5,636 bases of DNA, from contig DASXNO010000224.1 of the NCBI GenBank assembly GCA_036495025.1, positions 1 through 5,636 on the forward strand. The letters are read 5' to 3'. The position numbers were made by a program, and so were the translations under genes. Numbering within the stretch: position 1 is the first letter of the stretch; each line of letters starts with the position of its first letter. Below the pieces are notes generated by a model. It saw nothing but the letters and a program-made list of their open reading frames with translations, made no database searches and had not been told where the DNA came from. Below, piece by piece: positions 1 through 5,298 of this stretch. The DNA comes from JAOPZY01 sp036495025. GTDB taxonomy: Bacteria > Actinomycetota > CADDZG01 > JAHWKV01 > JAOPZY01.

Positions 1-1396
1 GGACGTCGATCCAGCCATCCATCGCCTTGACGAGCGACAGTGCGATCGCCAGGCCCAGGCCTGCGCCGCCGGGAGATTCCGACCGGGCCTTCGAGCCCCG
101 GTAGAGCCGCTCGAACACGTGCGGGAGGTCTTCCGGGCTGATGCCCGGGCCGCGATCGGACACCTCGATCCTCACGTAGTCGCCCTCTGGCCGCCCCGTG
201 ACCGTGATCGGAGCGTTGCGCCCGTGGCGGACGGCATTGGTGATGAGGTTCGTCAGTACCTGCAGGAGCCGGTCGGCGTCGCCGAGGATGCAGAGCTCGG
301 GGACAACCTGCACCCGCACGTCGCCGGCGCCGAGCATCGCGCGGAGCAGGGCCTCTCCAATGACGAGCTCGACTTCGACCGAGTCCCGGGCGAGCGGCAT
401 GCCCTCGTCGAGGCGGGCCAGCAGCAGGAGGTCCTCGACGATGCGACCCATGCGGTCCAGCTCCTCGATGGCGATGGACATCGACCGGCGGCCGGGAAGG
501 CTCTCGACGTCCATCGCCAGCAGTTCGAGCTGGCCCCGGACGACCGTCATGGGGGTCCGCAGCTCGTGGGAGGCGTCCGAGAGGAACCGCCGCTGCGACA
601 GGAAGGCCTCCTGCAGGCGGCCGAGCATCCGATCGAACCCTTCCGCAAGGCGGCCCACCTCGTCGCGCGGGCCGCTGCCGCTGAGGCGCTTGGACAGGTC
701 GTCGGTCTCCTGGATCGACTCAACCTCGTGGGACATCTCCTCGAGGGGTCGCAGGGTCCTCCGGACGGCGACCAGCCCCAGGGCGGTCGCGAAGACCAGG
801 CCGATCGCGCTCGCAGCGCCGATGCCCTTCAGCAGGTTCCAGACCGCGTGGTTCACCACCCTGGACTGGGTGGCGCCCACCAGGAGGGTCCCGGCCAGGT
901 TCCCATTCGGATCCGTAATGGGCACACGCAACGCCCGGATCGACGCCCCGGTCTGACCTCTCAGATTGAGCCACTTCGCCTGTGGCACGTTGAGTACCCC
1001 GGGCAGGTACGCCTTGATCGCGGTGCCAAGGTCATAGGCCCCCTTGGGCTGGAAGAGATTGGGGGGCGGGAGGTTTCGCACCGCCACGACCGCCCCCTGT
1101 CCCTCGAAGAAGGAGGAATAACCGAGCCAGTTCACCGTCTCCGAGACGACGGCAGCCGTGAAGGTCTGGCCCCCCTCCACTCGAGTCGTGACTCCCTCGG
1201 GCACCTTCTGCTGGAACGACATCGCCAGGGCCTTGAGCTGGGTGTCGACCTGCCCGGACAACTGGTTGCGCGTGAACTGCAGGGCGAGGCCCGCCGCAAC
1301 CAGCAGGGTCGCTGCGACCAGCATGGCGTAGATGGAGGCGACGCGAAGGGAAAGGGGCATCGCCCTCTTGGGACGCATCGAACGTCCCCGCTTCAT
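1..1396 (-). CDS. Membrane sensor histidine kinase, HisKA/HATPase type (3' end outside window)
   Basis: This is the sensor kinase of a two-component system: it should autophosphorylate on a histidine and pass the phosphate to the regulator encoded just upstream. The visible 465 residues show a basic N-terminus, a first membrane helix (about 18-41), an extracytoplasmic sensor region (about 42-188) matching no domain I recognise, a second helix (about 190-211) and a HAMP linker (about 212-262). The dimerisation box SDASHELRTP follows, with phospho-acceptor His277. The ATPase boxes are the N box NLITNAVRHG (Asn387), the G1 box DRGPGI (414-419), the F box FERLYRG (428-434) and the G2 box GAGLGLAI (444-451). 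Only the last few tens of residues should be missing. The start is uncertain: ATG at 1396 is used, but in-frame ATGs at 1378 (GGGGA upstream) and 1360 also precede the first helix. It lies 53 bases after the regulator, so co-transcription is likely. The stimulus is unknown. Confidence 0.95.
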   Translation of the reverse strand, partial: MKRGRSMRPKRAMPLSLRVASIYAMLVAATLLVAAGLALQFTRNQLSGQVDTQLKALAMSFQQKVPEGVTTRVEGGQTFTAAVVSETVNWLGYSSFFEGQGAVVAVRNLPPPNLFQPKGAYDLGTAIKAYLPGVLNVPQAKWLNLRGQTGASIRALRVPITDPNGNLAGTLLVGATQSRVVNHAVWNLLKGIGAASAIGLVFATALGLVAVRRTLRPLEEMSHEVESIQETDDLSKRLSGSGPRDEVGRLAEGFDRMLGRLQEAFLSQRRFLSDASHELRTPMTVVRGQLELLAMDVESLPGRRSMSIAIEELDRMGRIVEDLLLLARLDEGMPLARDSVEVELVIGEALLRAMLGAGDVRVQVVPELCILGDADRLLQVLTNLITNAVRHGRNAPITVTGRPEGDYVRIEVSDRGPGISPEDLPHVFERLYRGSKARSESPGGAGLGLAIALSLVKAMDGWIDV

Positions 1397-1425
1397 GGCA
1401 GGCACATGGCGATGCTAACCCCCCT

Positions 1426-1445
1426 GCGCCGGACGGTTCCGGCGC
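1426..1445. repeat. Perfect inverted repeat between response regulator and kinase genes
   Basis: An 8-base arm, GCGCCGGA, is followed after a 4-base loop (CGGT) by its exact complement TCCGGCGC. It lies just after the regulator stop codon and before the kinase start, so a shared transcript could fold a strong GC hairpin there. No T-run follows on the minus strand (a G-run does), so it does not look like a standard intrinsic terminator. A role in mRNA processing, stability or partial attenuation is inference. Confidence 0.6.
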
Positions 1446-1449
1446 TTCG

Positions 1450-2145
1450 TCATCTCGCCGCGGTTTTGTCCTCGGCCAGCGTTTCGTCCGGCACCACGAA
1501 GCGGTACCCCAGGCCACGGACGGTCTCGATGAAGTCGGCGCCGATCTTGCGGCGCAGGGCCGCCACGTAGACCTCGACGACGTTGGAGCCCGGGTCGAAG
1601 TCGACCTTCCAGACGAGCTGGAGCAGCTTCCGGCGGGAGAGGATCTCGCCCTGATGGCGCAGCAGGCTCGCAAGCAGCGTGAGCTCGCGTGCGGACAGGA
1701 GCACGTCCCTGCCGTACAGGGATGCACGGTGGGCCGCCAGATCGACGCTCAGGGGGCCGGCTCGAAGCGTCGCTCCCTCCTCCGTGACGCCGCGGATGCG
1801 CGCCCGGATCCGGGCGGCGAGCTCTTCGACCGAGAACGGCTTGGTCATGTAGTCGTCGGCGCCGGCGTCGAGGCCCCCCACCTTGGAGGTCGTGTCGTCG
1901 AGGGCGGTCAACAGGATGACGGGAAGGCGGGGCTTGAAGATGCGGATCTCGCTCAGGACCTCGATCCCGCCGATACCGGGAAGGATGAGATCGAGCAGCA
2001 CGAGCTCGACATCGAGGGTGCGGGCCATCTGGAGGCCGGCCTCTCCGTCAGGGGCCGACGAGACCAGGAATCCTCGAACCCGGAGTCCCTGCTCGACGAT
2101 CGAGCGGATACGGGAGTCGTCCTCGACCAGCAGAACGTGCGTCAC
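1450..2145 (-). CDS. OmpR/PhoB-family response regulator
   Basis: This 231-residue, cytoplasmic DNA-binding transcription regulator is the partner of the adjacent sensor kinase. The receiver domain (1 to about 118) has the acidic pair Asp9/Asp10 in LVEDD, phospho-acceptor Asp52 in LLDLILPG, the switch residues Thr80 and Tyr99, and Lys102 in TKPF. The C-terminal winged-helix domain (about 128-224) carries LSARELTLLASLLRHQGEILSRRKLL and ends in RGLGYRF, typical of OmpR/PhoB output domains. The GTG at 2145 is chosen as start because GAAGGGGGG (2160-2152) lies 6 bases upstream and the protein then begins directly with the first receiver strand, VTHVLLVEDD. The same frame stays open upstream to about 2268, but that would add 41 low-complexity residues not seen in this family. 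Target genes cannot be told from the sequence. Confidence 0.97.
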   Translation of the reverse strand: MTHVLLVEDDSRIRSIVEQGLRVRGFLVSSAPDGEAGLQMARTLDVELVLLDLILPGIGGIEVLSEIRIFKPRLPVILLTALDDTTSKVGGLDAGADDYMTKPFSVEELAARIRARIRGVTEEGATLRAGPLSVDLAAHRASLYGRDVLLSARELTLLASLLRHQGEILSRRKLLQLVWKVDFDPGSNVVEVYVAALRRKIGADFIETVRGLGYRFVVPDETLAEDKTAAR

Positions 2146-2231
2146 TCGCTGCCCCCCTTCACGTTGGCGGTCCTTAGCCTGGCGCCTGGCCTTCCCGGGC
2201 ACCTGCTGCACCACCGGCCCCCAGGATCCGC

Positions 2232-2250
2232 CGTCCGGCCCACCCGGACG
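2232..2250. repeat. Inverted repeat in the presumed response-regulator leader
   Basis: Seven-base arms CGTCCGG and CCGGACG flank a 5-base loop (CCCAC). It lies 87 bases upstream of the regulator GTG and could form a stable RNA hairpin. No T-run follows it on the minus strand. Confidence 0.45.
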
Positions 2251-2274
2251 ATCGAAACGACCCAACACGCCTGG

Positions 2275-2289
2275 ACATCTTCGAGATGT
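2275..2289. repeat. 15-base palindrome ACATCT-TCG-AGATGT
   Basis: Perfect 6-base arms flank a 3-base centre. It lies between the candidate promoter (about 2355-2382) and the regulator start, where either a dimeric repressor site or a small RNA hairpin would make sense. The sequence alone does not decide between these. Confidence 0.4.
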
Positions 2290-2318
2290 GATGTTCTGAT
2301 TCAGGTGGGCCGACCCCT

Positions 2319-2331
2319 GGGTGCCGCACCC
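2319..2331. repeat. Odd-length palindrome GGGTGCCGCACCC
   Basis: Six-base arms surround a single central base. As RNA it would form a 5-base-pair stem with a 3-base loop. It lies just downstream, in the minus-strand sense, of the candidate regulator promoter. It may be chance in GC-rich DNA. Confidence 0.3.
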
Positions 2332-2354
2332 TCCTGGATCAATCTTCGGCGCGC

Positions 2355-2382
2355 TTGATAAATACCTTGAAGCCTAAGTGAA
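2355..2382 (-). promoter_or_regulatory. Candidate promoter of the two-component operon
   Basis: On the minus strand TTCACT (2382-2377, 4 of 6 against TTGACA) and TATCAA (2360-2355, 4 of 6 against TATAAT) are separated by 16 bases, with an A6 run immediately upstream. It is the best sigma70-like arrangement I found in the gap, and it would give a leader of about 200 bases. The match is moderate and a promoter closer to the gene is not excluded. Confidence 0.35.
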
Positions 2383-2383
2383 G
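2368..2383 (-). promoter_or_regulatory. Direct repeat CTTCA-N6-CTTCA, possible OmpR-family operator
   Basis: On the minus strand CTTCA occurs at 2383-2379 and again at 2372-2368, exactly 11 bases apart. Sites for PhoB/OmpR-type regulators are typically direct repeats with an 11-base period on one face of the helix, often overlapping the -35 region, as this one does. Autoregulation by the adjacent regulator is inferred. The identical core is only 5 bases long, so chance cannot be excluded. Confidence 0.35.
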
Positions 2384-2509
2384 ATTTTTTCATGATCCTG
2401 GGCCCAAGGCTAGCGGCTCACGCGAATCGCTAGAATCGGATAACCCGAAGGCAGCGAACACGTAAATTCGGGCTGGATGAGACTGGAAGAATGGGCGCGG
2501 CCCGGACGA

Positions 2510-3505
2510 TTACCCCGCGAGCCTCCGCCTGCGGATCTCGTCCGTCAGCTTTGGCACCACGTCGAAGAGGTCGCCCACGACGCCAAAGTCGACCAGGGCG
2601 AAGATTGGCGAGTCGGCGTCCTTGTTGATCGCGACGATGGTCTTGGCCGTCTGCATCCCTGCCCGATGCTGGATGGCCCCGGAGATGCCGACGGCGATAT
2701 AGAGCTGCGGCGACACGGTCTTGCCGGTCTGGCCCACCTGGGCTGCATGGGGGTACCACCCGGCGTCGACCGCTGCCCGGGAAGCACCGACCCCGGCCCC
2801 CAGCTCGTCGGCGAGGGCCTCGACCAGGGCGAAGTTGGCAGGGTCCTGCAGGCCGCGGCCCCCCGAGACGATGACGGCGGCCTGGTCAACGGGGGGACGG
2901 CCGGCGGCTCCCGTCGAGACCCGCTCGGTGACCGTGAGACGCTTGGCGTCGTCGGAGACAACGGCCACCACGGGCTCCTCCTCCAGCGATCCGGGCGACT
3001 CCGCCGCCGGCACCGCGTTGGCCTTGAGGCAGACGAGGTAGGGACCGGATCGCAGCGTCTTGCGGACGATGACCGCGCCACCGAAGGCAGCGTGCTCGAC
3101 GATGGGTCGCCCGCCGTCGACCGCCACCGAGATGGCGTCGGCCAGGACCCCGAGGCCCAGGCGGGCCCCGGCGCGGGCCGCCACCTCCTTGCCGGCCGGG
3201 CCGCTGGCGAAGAGCACACCCCACGGCGTGCGCTCCCGCACCAGTCCGGTGAGGGTATCGACGAGGGCGCCCGGCTGGTAGCGGCCGAAATCTGTGGATT
3301 CGCTGACGAGGGCCCTCGCCGCCCCGTAACGGGCAACCGCGTCCTTCGCCTTTTCCCATCCCGTCCCGCAGAAGACGGCGACGGAGGAGCCACCCGTCTG
3401 AGCGGCCAGCGACCTCGCCGCCGTCAGGAGCTGGAGGGAGACCTTGGAGGGCACCCCGTCCTCGTGGTCGAGGAGAACCCAGACGTCCCCCGTGGTGTCG
3501 CCCAT
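2510..3505 (-). CDS. etfA: Electron transfer flavoprotein, alpha subunit
   Basis: This is the FAD-carrying large subunit of ETF, a soluble heterodimer that takes electrons from acyl-CoA and related dehydrogenases and usually passes them to the quinone pool through ETF:quinone oxidoreductase. At 331 residues it has normal family length. The N-terminal domain (about 6-190) is the variable ETF fold. The C-terminal FAD domain is highly conserved: SGGRGLQ (214-220), SRAAVDAGW (242-250), QVGQTGK (256-262) and LYIAVGISGAIQHRAG...VAIN (268-294), which fits the PROSITE alpha-subunit signature. Residues matching human FAD contacts are present: Arg243, Thr260, His280, Asn294 and Asp312. The ATG at 3505 is the only sensible start. 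Its ribosome site is weak (TAGG), and the etfB stop lies 16 bases upstream, so translation may be coupled. Whether this ETF bifurcates electrons cannot be decided here. Confidence 0.97.
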   Translation of the reverse strand: MGDTTGDVWVLLDHEDGVPSKVSLQLLTAARSLAAQTGGSSVAVFCGTGWEKAKDAVARYGAARALVSESTDFGRYQPGALVDTLTGLVRERTPWGVLFASGPAGKEVAARAGARLGLGVLADAISVAVDGGRPIVEHAAFGGAVIVRKTLRSGPYLVCLKANAVPAAESPGSLEEEPVVAVVSDDAKRLTVTERVSTGAAGRPPVDQAAVIVSGGRGLQDPANFALVEALADELGAGVGASRAAVDAGWYPHAAQVGQTGKTVSPQLYIAVGISGAIQHRAGMQTAKTIVAINKDADSPIFALVDFGVVGDLFDVVPKLTDEIRRRRLAG

Positions 3506-3521
3506 GCCTAGAGACGGTCCA

Positions 3522-4346
3522 CTAGATCAGCTTCGCTTCCTGGAGGAAGTCGGCGAGCTTGACGTGCGCGTTCCCGTCCTTGTTGTCGATGAGGATCCTC
3601 CGGCGCTCGGTGGAGCGGGCGCCGAAGCCGAGCACCTGGCTCTGGGAACCCGCCAACCCCACCCGGGACGCCTCGATCCCCACGCCGGCGGCGGTCAGCG
3701 ACTCCACCGGCTTGCTCTTTGCGCTCTGGATCCCCTTGAAGGAGGGGTAGCGGGGCTCGTTGGCGCCCCAGTTGATGCCCACGACCGCAGGCAGCGGACC
3801 CTCGACGACGGCGTAGCCCTGGTCTGCCTCACGCTGCACCCGCACGCGATCGCCCACGACGTCGACCTTTTTGGCCTGGCAGAGGCCGGGCAGGTTGAGG
3901 TGCTCGGCGAGGGCGGGGGGCACGAGGGAGGTCCGGGCGTCGGTCGACTCGGATCCGCAGAGGATGAGGTCATACCTGCCCCCCGAGGCGCCCCCCGAGG
4001 CGCCGGAGGCAAGGTGGCGGAAGACGGCGGCGAGGGCGTAGGCGATCGCCTCGGCATCGGACCCGTGGAGCACGGGGTCGGAGAGGTGGACCGCCCGGTC
4101 GCACCCCATCGACAGCGCCCTGCGGGCCGCCTTCGTCAGGGCGGCCTCGGGCCCGACGGTGACCACGGTCACCTCTCCCCCATGGGCCTCCCTGAGGCGG
4201 AGGGCCTCCTCGACCGCTACCTCGTCCACGGGATTGAGGATGGAGTCGTCCGGGTTGCGCTCCAACGTGAAGTCGGCGGGATCCAGGTTCTTGTCGGCGG
4301 CGGTGTCGGGAACCCGCTTGACGCAGACGGCGATGTTCAGTGGCAT
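3522..4346 (-). CDS. etfB: Electron transfer flavoprotein, beta subunit
   Basis: This is the small ETF subunit (274 residues), which binds AMP in classical ETFs and docks on partner dehydrogenases. It begins MPLNIAVCVKRVPDT and contains NPVDEVAVEEALRL (38-51), the nucleotide-loop region CGSESTDARTS (130-140) and the docking or recognition loop NEPRYPSFKGIQSAK (196-210), as in actinobacterial EtfB. The PROSITE beta signature region reads VQREADQGYAVVEGPLPAVV; Gln176 and Ala179 depart from the classical pattern, which may be normal for this branch. A Gly/Ser-rich insertion (about 113-123) is encoded by a tandem DNA repeat. The ATG at 4346 is preferred over an in-frame GTG at 4367, because that GTG lies upstream of the -10 box of the likely promoter. 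No Shine-Dalgarno sequence is visible, consistent with a very short leader. It is co-directional with etfA. Confidence 0.96.
   Translation of the reverse strand: MPLNIAVCVKRVPDTAADKNLDPADFTLERNPDDSILNPVDEVAVEEALRLREAHGGEVTVVTVGPEAALTKAARRALSMGCDRAVHLSDPVLHGSDAEAIAYALAAVFRHLASGASGGASGGRYDLILCGSESTDARTSLVPPALAEHLNLPGLCQAKKVDVVGDRVRVQREADQGYAVVEGPLPAVVGINWGANEPRYPSFKGIQSAKSKPVESLTAAGVGIEASRVGLAGSQSQVLGFGARSTERRRILIDNKDGNAHVKLADFLQEAKLI
3979..4002. repeat. Two perfect tandem copies of a 12-base unit inside etfB
   Basis: The unit CCCCCCGAGGCG occurs twice head to tail, followed by a degenerate partial copy (4003-4010). It is in frame and encodes the Gly/Ala/Ser-rich stretch ASGASGGASGG just before the strand RYDLILCG. 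Replication slippage is the likely origin. The unit is a multiple of three, so copy changes would alter only linker length. Confidence 0.8.
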
Positions 4347-4355
4347 GGGGCGGTG

Positions 4356-4385
4356 ACTATACTCCACTTAGGACTGAAGTGCCAA
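4356..4385 (-). promoter_or_regulatory. Strong sigma70-type promoter of etfBA
   Basis: On the minus strand TTGGCA (4385-4380) and TATAGT (4361-4356) each match the consensus at 5 of 6 positions and are separated by 18 bases. A start 7 bases past the -10 falls near 4349, only about 3 bases before the etfB ATG, so the transcript would be leaderless or nearly so. This also argues for the 4346 start codon. Confidence 0.65.
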
Positions 4386-4395
4386 TTGGTTGGCA
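4380..4395. promoter_or_regulatory. Palindrome TGCCAA-N4-TTGGCA over the etfB -35 box
   Basis: Perfect 6-base arms flank a 4-base spacer, and one arm is the -35 hexamer itself. Flanking GACTG (4372-4376) and CAGTC (4394-4398) add further symmetry. The position is that of a repressor operator; acyl-CoA-responsive TetR- or GntR-type regulators commonly control such operons. No regulator gene is in the window, so its identity is unknown. Confidence 0.5.
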
Positions 4396-4400
4396 GTCTA

Positions 4401-4418
4401 CCGCCCGCTCCCGGGCGG
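4401..4418. terminator. GC-rich hairpin between enoyl-CoA hydratase gene and etfB
   Basis: Seven-base arms CCGCCCG and CGGGCGG flank a 4-base loop (CTCC), 50 bases after the hydratase stop codon and just upstream of the etfB promoter. A T-run is absent on either side, so if it terminates transcription it does so in the U-tract-less way proposed for some high-GC bacteria. A processing or stability hairpin is equally possible. Confidence 0.4.
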
Positions 4419-4445
4419 CGAGCGTCCCCGAGGGCAGTCGCCTTT

Positions 4446-4459
4446 CGCGCGGGCGCGCG
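4446..4459. repeat. Short GC inverted repeat after the enoyl-CoA hydratase gene
   Basis: Five-base arms CGCGC and GCGCG with a 4-base loop lie 8 bases past the hydratase stop codon. Together with the larger hairpin at 4401-4418 it could form a terminator or 3'-end stabiliser. It is short and may be chance. Confidence 0.25.
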
Positions 4460-4467
4460 GTCTGCTC

Positions 4468-5244
4468 CTACCTTCCCGAGAAGGTGGCCTTCCCCGGGCC
4501 GTTCTCGGCCAGGCTGGCTGCCCCGGTGCGCCAGTCCTCCGTCCCGAACAGCATCGAGAACGCGTGGCGTTCCAGGTCGAGCCCCACGTCGATGTCCCCC
4601 GTCGCACGGTTGACGAGGGCCTTCGCGGCGCGGAGGGCGACGAGCGGCCCGGAGGCGTAGCGACGGGCCGCCTCCACCGCGCGCTCCAGGAGCTCCGCAG
4701 CAGGAACGACCGCGTCGACGAGGCCGATCGTCAGCGCCTCCTGCGCCTTGACGTGCCGGCCCGTGAAGATCATCTCCTTCGCCCGGGCGGGCCCGACGAG
4801 GCGGGGCAGGCGCTGCGTGCCCCCGCCGCCGGGAATGATGCCGAGCTCGATCTCGGGGAGCCCCAGGGTGGCCCGGTCGGAGGCGAACCGGAAGTCGGCG
4901 GCCAGGGCGAGCTCGCAACCGCCACCGAGTGCGAAGCCGTTGACGGCGGCGATCGTCACCTTGGGGAGGTCCGCCCATCCCCGAAAGGCGTCGTCGAGGA
5001 GCTTCCCGTACTCGTAGACCTCGGGCACACTCATCGCCTGGAACTCACGGACGTCGGCTCCGGCCGAGAAGTGGCGCCCCTCTCCCCAGATAACCACCGC
5101 CCCGATCGCCGCGGCGTGGGCGGCCTCCACGGCGGCGGCGGCAAGCTCGGTGACGAGGGCCCGGTTCAAGATGTTGAGCGGGGGCCGCTTCAGGCGGAGG
5201 ATCCCCACCCGGTCGGTCACCTCGAGGTCCAGCAACTCCGCCAC
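4468..5244 (-). CDS. Enoyl-CoA hydratase/isomerase (crotonase) family protein
   Basis: This enzyme probably adds water to a trans-2-enoyl-CoA to give the 3-hydroxyacyl-CoA, the beta-oxidation step after acyl-CoA dehydrogenase. At 258 residues it has the usual single-domain crotonase length. Visible motifs are HFSAGADV (58-65), whose backbone forms half of the oxyanion hole, ALGGGCELALAADFR (105-119) and LGLPEIELGIIPGGGGTQRLPRLVG (127-151). Glu111 and Glu131 align with the two catalytic glutamates of rat mitochondrial crotonase, so true hydratase activity is plausible. The C-terminal tail is GPGKATFSGR. The GTG at 5244 is chosen because AAGGGAG lies 5 bases upstream and the protein then starts at the normal point; an in-frame ATG at 5292 would add 16 residues and leave only 6 bases to the divergent gene. 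The etfBA operon follows on the same strand, fitting a shared acyl-CoA catabolic role. Chain-length preference cannot be predicted. Confidence 0.95.
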   Translation of the reverse strand: MAELLDLEVTDRVGILRLKRPPLNILNRALVTELAAAAVEAAHAAAIGAVVIWGEGRHFSAGADVREFQAMSVPEVYEYGKLLDDAFRGWADLPKVTIAAVNGFALGGGCELALAADFRFASDRATLGLPEIELGIIPGGGGTQRLPRLVGPARAKEMIFTGRHVKAQEALTIGLVDAVVPAAELLERAVEAARRYASGPLVALRAAKALVNRATGDIDVGLDLERHAFSMLFGTEDWRTGAASLAENGPGKATFSGR

Positions 5245-5249
5245 GGCTT

Positions 5250-5256
5250 CTCCCTT
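5250..5256 (-). promoter_or_regulatory. Ribosome binding site deciding the hydratase start
   Basis: AAGGGAG on the minus strand is followed by 5 bases and then GTG at 5244. It is a good Shine-Dalgarno match and the main reason for preferring this start over the upstream ATG at 5292. Confidence 0.7.
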
Positions 5257-5286
5257 CTCGGCTCCGGCGGCAACGAGGCCGGGTCG

Positions 5287-5292
5287 TATCAT
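5287..5292 (+). promoter_or_regulatory. -10-like box for a leaderless Nudix transcript
   Basis: TATCAT matches TATAAT at 5 of 6 positions and ends 6 bases before the GTG start codon at 5299, so transcription would be expected to begin on the G of GTG itself. No good -35 hexamer is visible at 16-18 bases. The only purine-rich candidate ribosome site, GGAG, is just one base from the GTG and too close to work well, which favours leaderless initiation. Confidence 0.45.
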
Positions 5293-5298
5293 CGGAGC

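Larger units (their letters stand above)
2146..2509. other. 364-base intergenic region between etfA and the two-component operon
   Basis: No convincing protein gene or known RNA gene is visible here. The part nearest etfA (about 2340-2470) is clearly more A/T-rich than the surrounding coding DNA and includes a T6 run at 2385-2390 (A6 on the minus strand). It holds a candidate promoter and direct repeat for the response regulator. The part nearest the regulator (2146-2335) is GC-rich with several short inverted repeats, and would be a leader of about 200 bases if that promoter is the one used. Weak symmetry at 2410-2433 (CTAGCG and CGCTAG arms, 12-base loop) follows etfA, but no T-run follows it, so no clear etfA terminator is identified. 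Confidence 0.6.

Noticed and set aside
119..1570. Long plus-strand open frame of 483 codons
   Set aside because: It is antisense to the histidine kinase and to the end of the response regulator, both with intact family motifs. The translation is low-complexity and shows no domain. High-GC codon bias keeps opposite frames open.
2146..2268. N-terminal extension of the response regulator to an upstream TTG
   Set aside because: The GTG at 2145 has a strong Shine-Dalgarno sequence and starts exactly at the first receiver strand; the extra 41 residues are unlike any receiver domain.
2174..2329. 51-codon minus-strand leader ORF starting at a GTG right after AGGAGG
   Set aside because: The ribosome site touches the GTG with no spacing, the peptide is low-complexity, and nothing supports translation. 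Orthologue conservation would be needed to revive it.
2410..2433. CTAGCG/CGCTAG inverted repeat as an etfA terminator
   Set aside because: It has only a 6-base stem, a 12-base loop and no T-run on the minus strand. That is too weak to call.
2477..3511. Plus-strand open frame of 344 codons opposite etfA
   Set aside because: It mirrors etfA almost end to end and its Gly/Arg/Asp-rich translation has no recognisable fold; it is a codon-bias shadow.
4347..4367. GTG at 4367 as the etfB start
   Set aside because: It lies upstream of the -10 box of the best promoter and adds MEYSHRP, absent from normal EtfB N-termini.
3444..4613. Plus-strand open frame of 389 codons opposite etfB
   Set aside because: It spans etfB, the etfBA promoter and part of the hydratase gene on the other strand, with no motif and no ribosome site of note.
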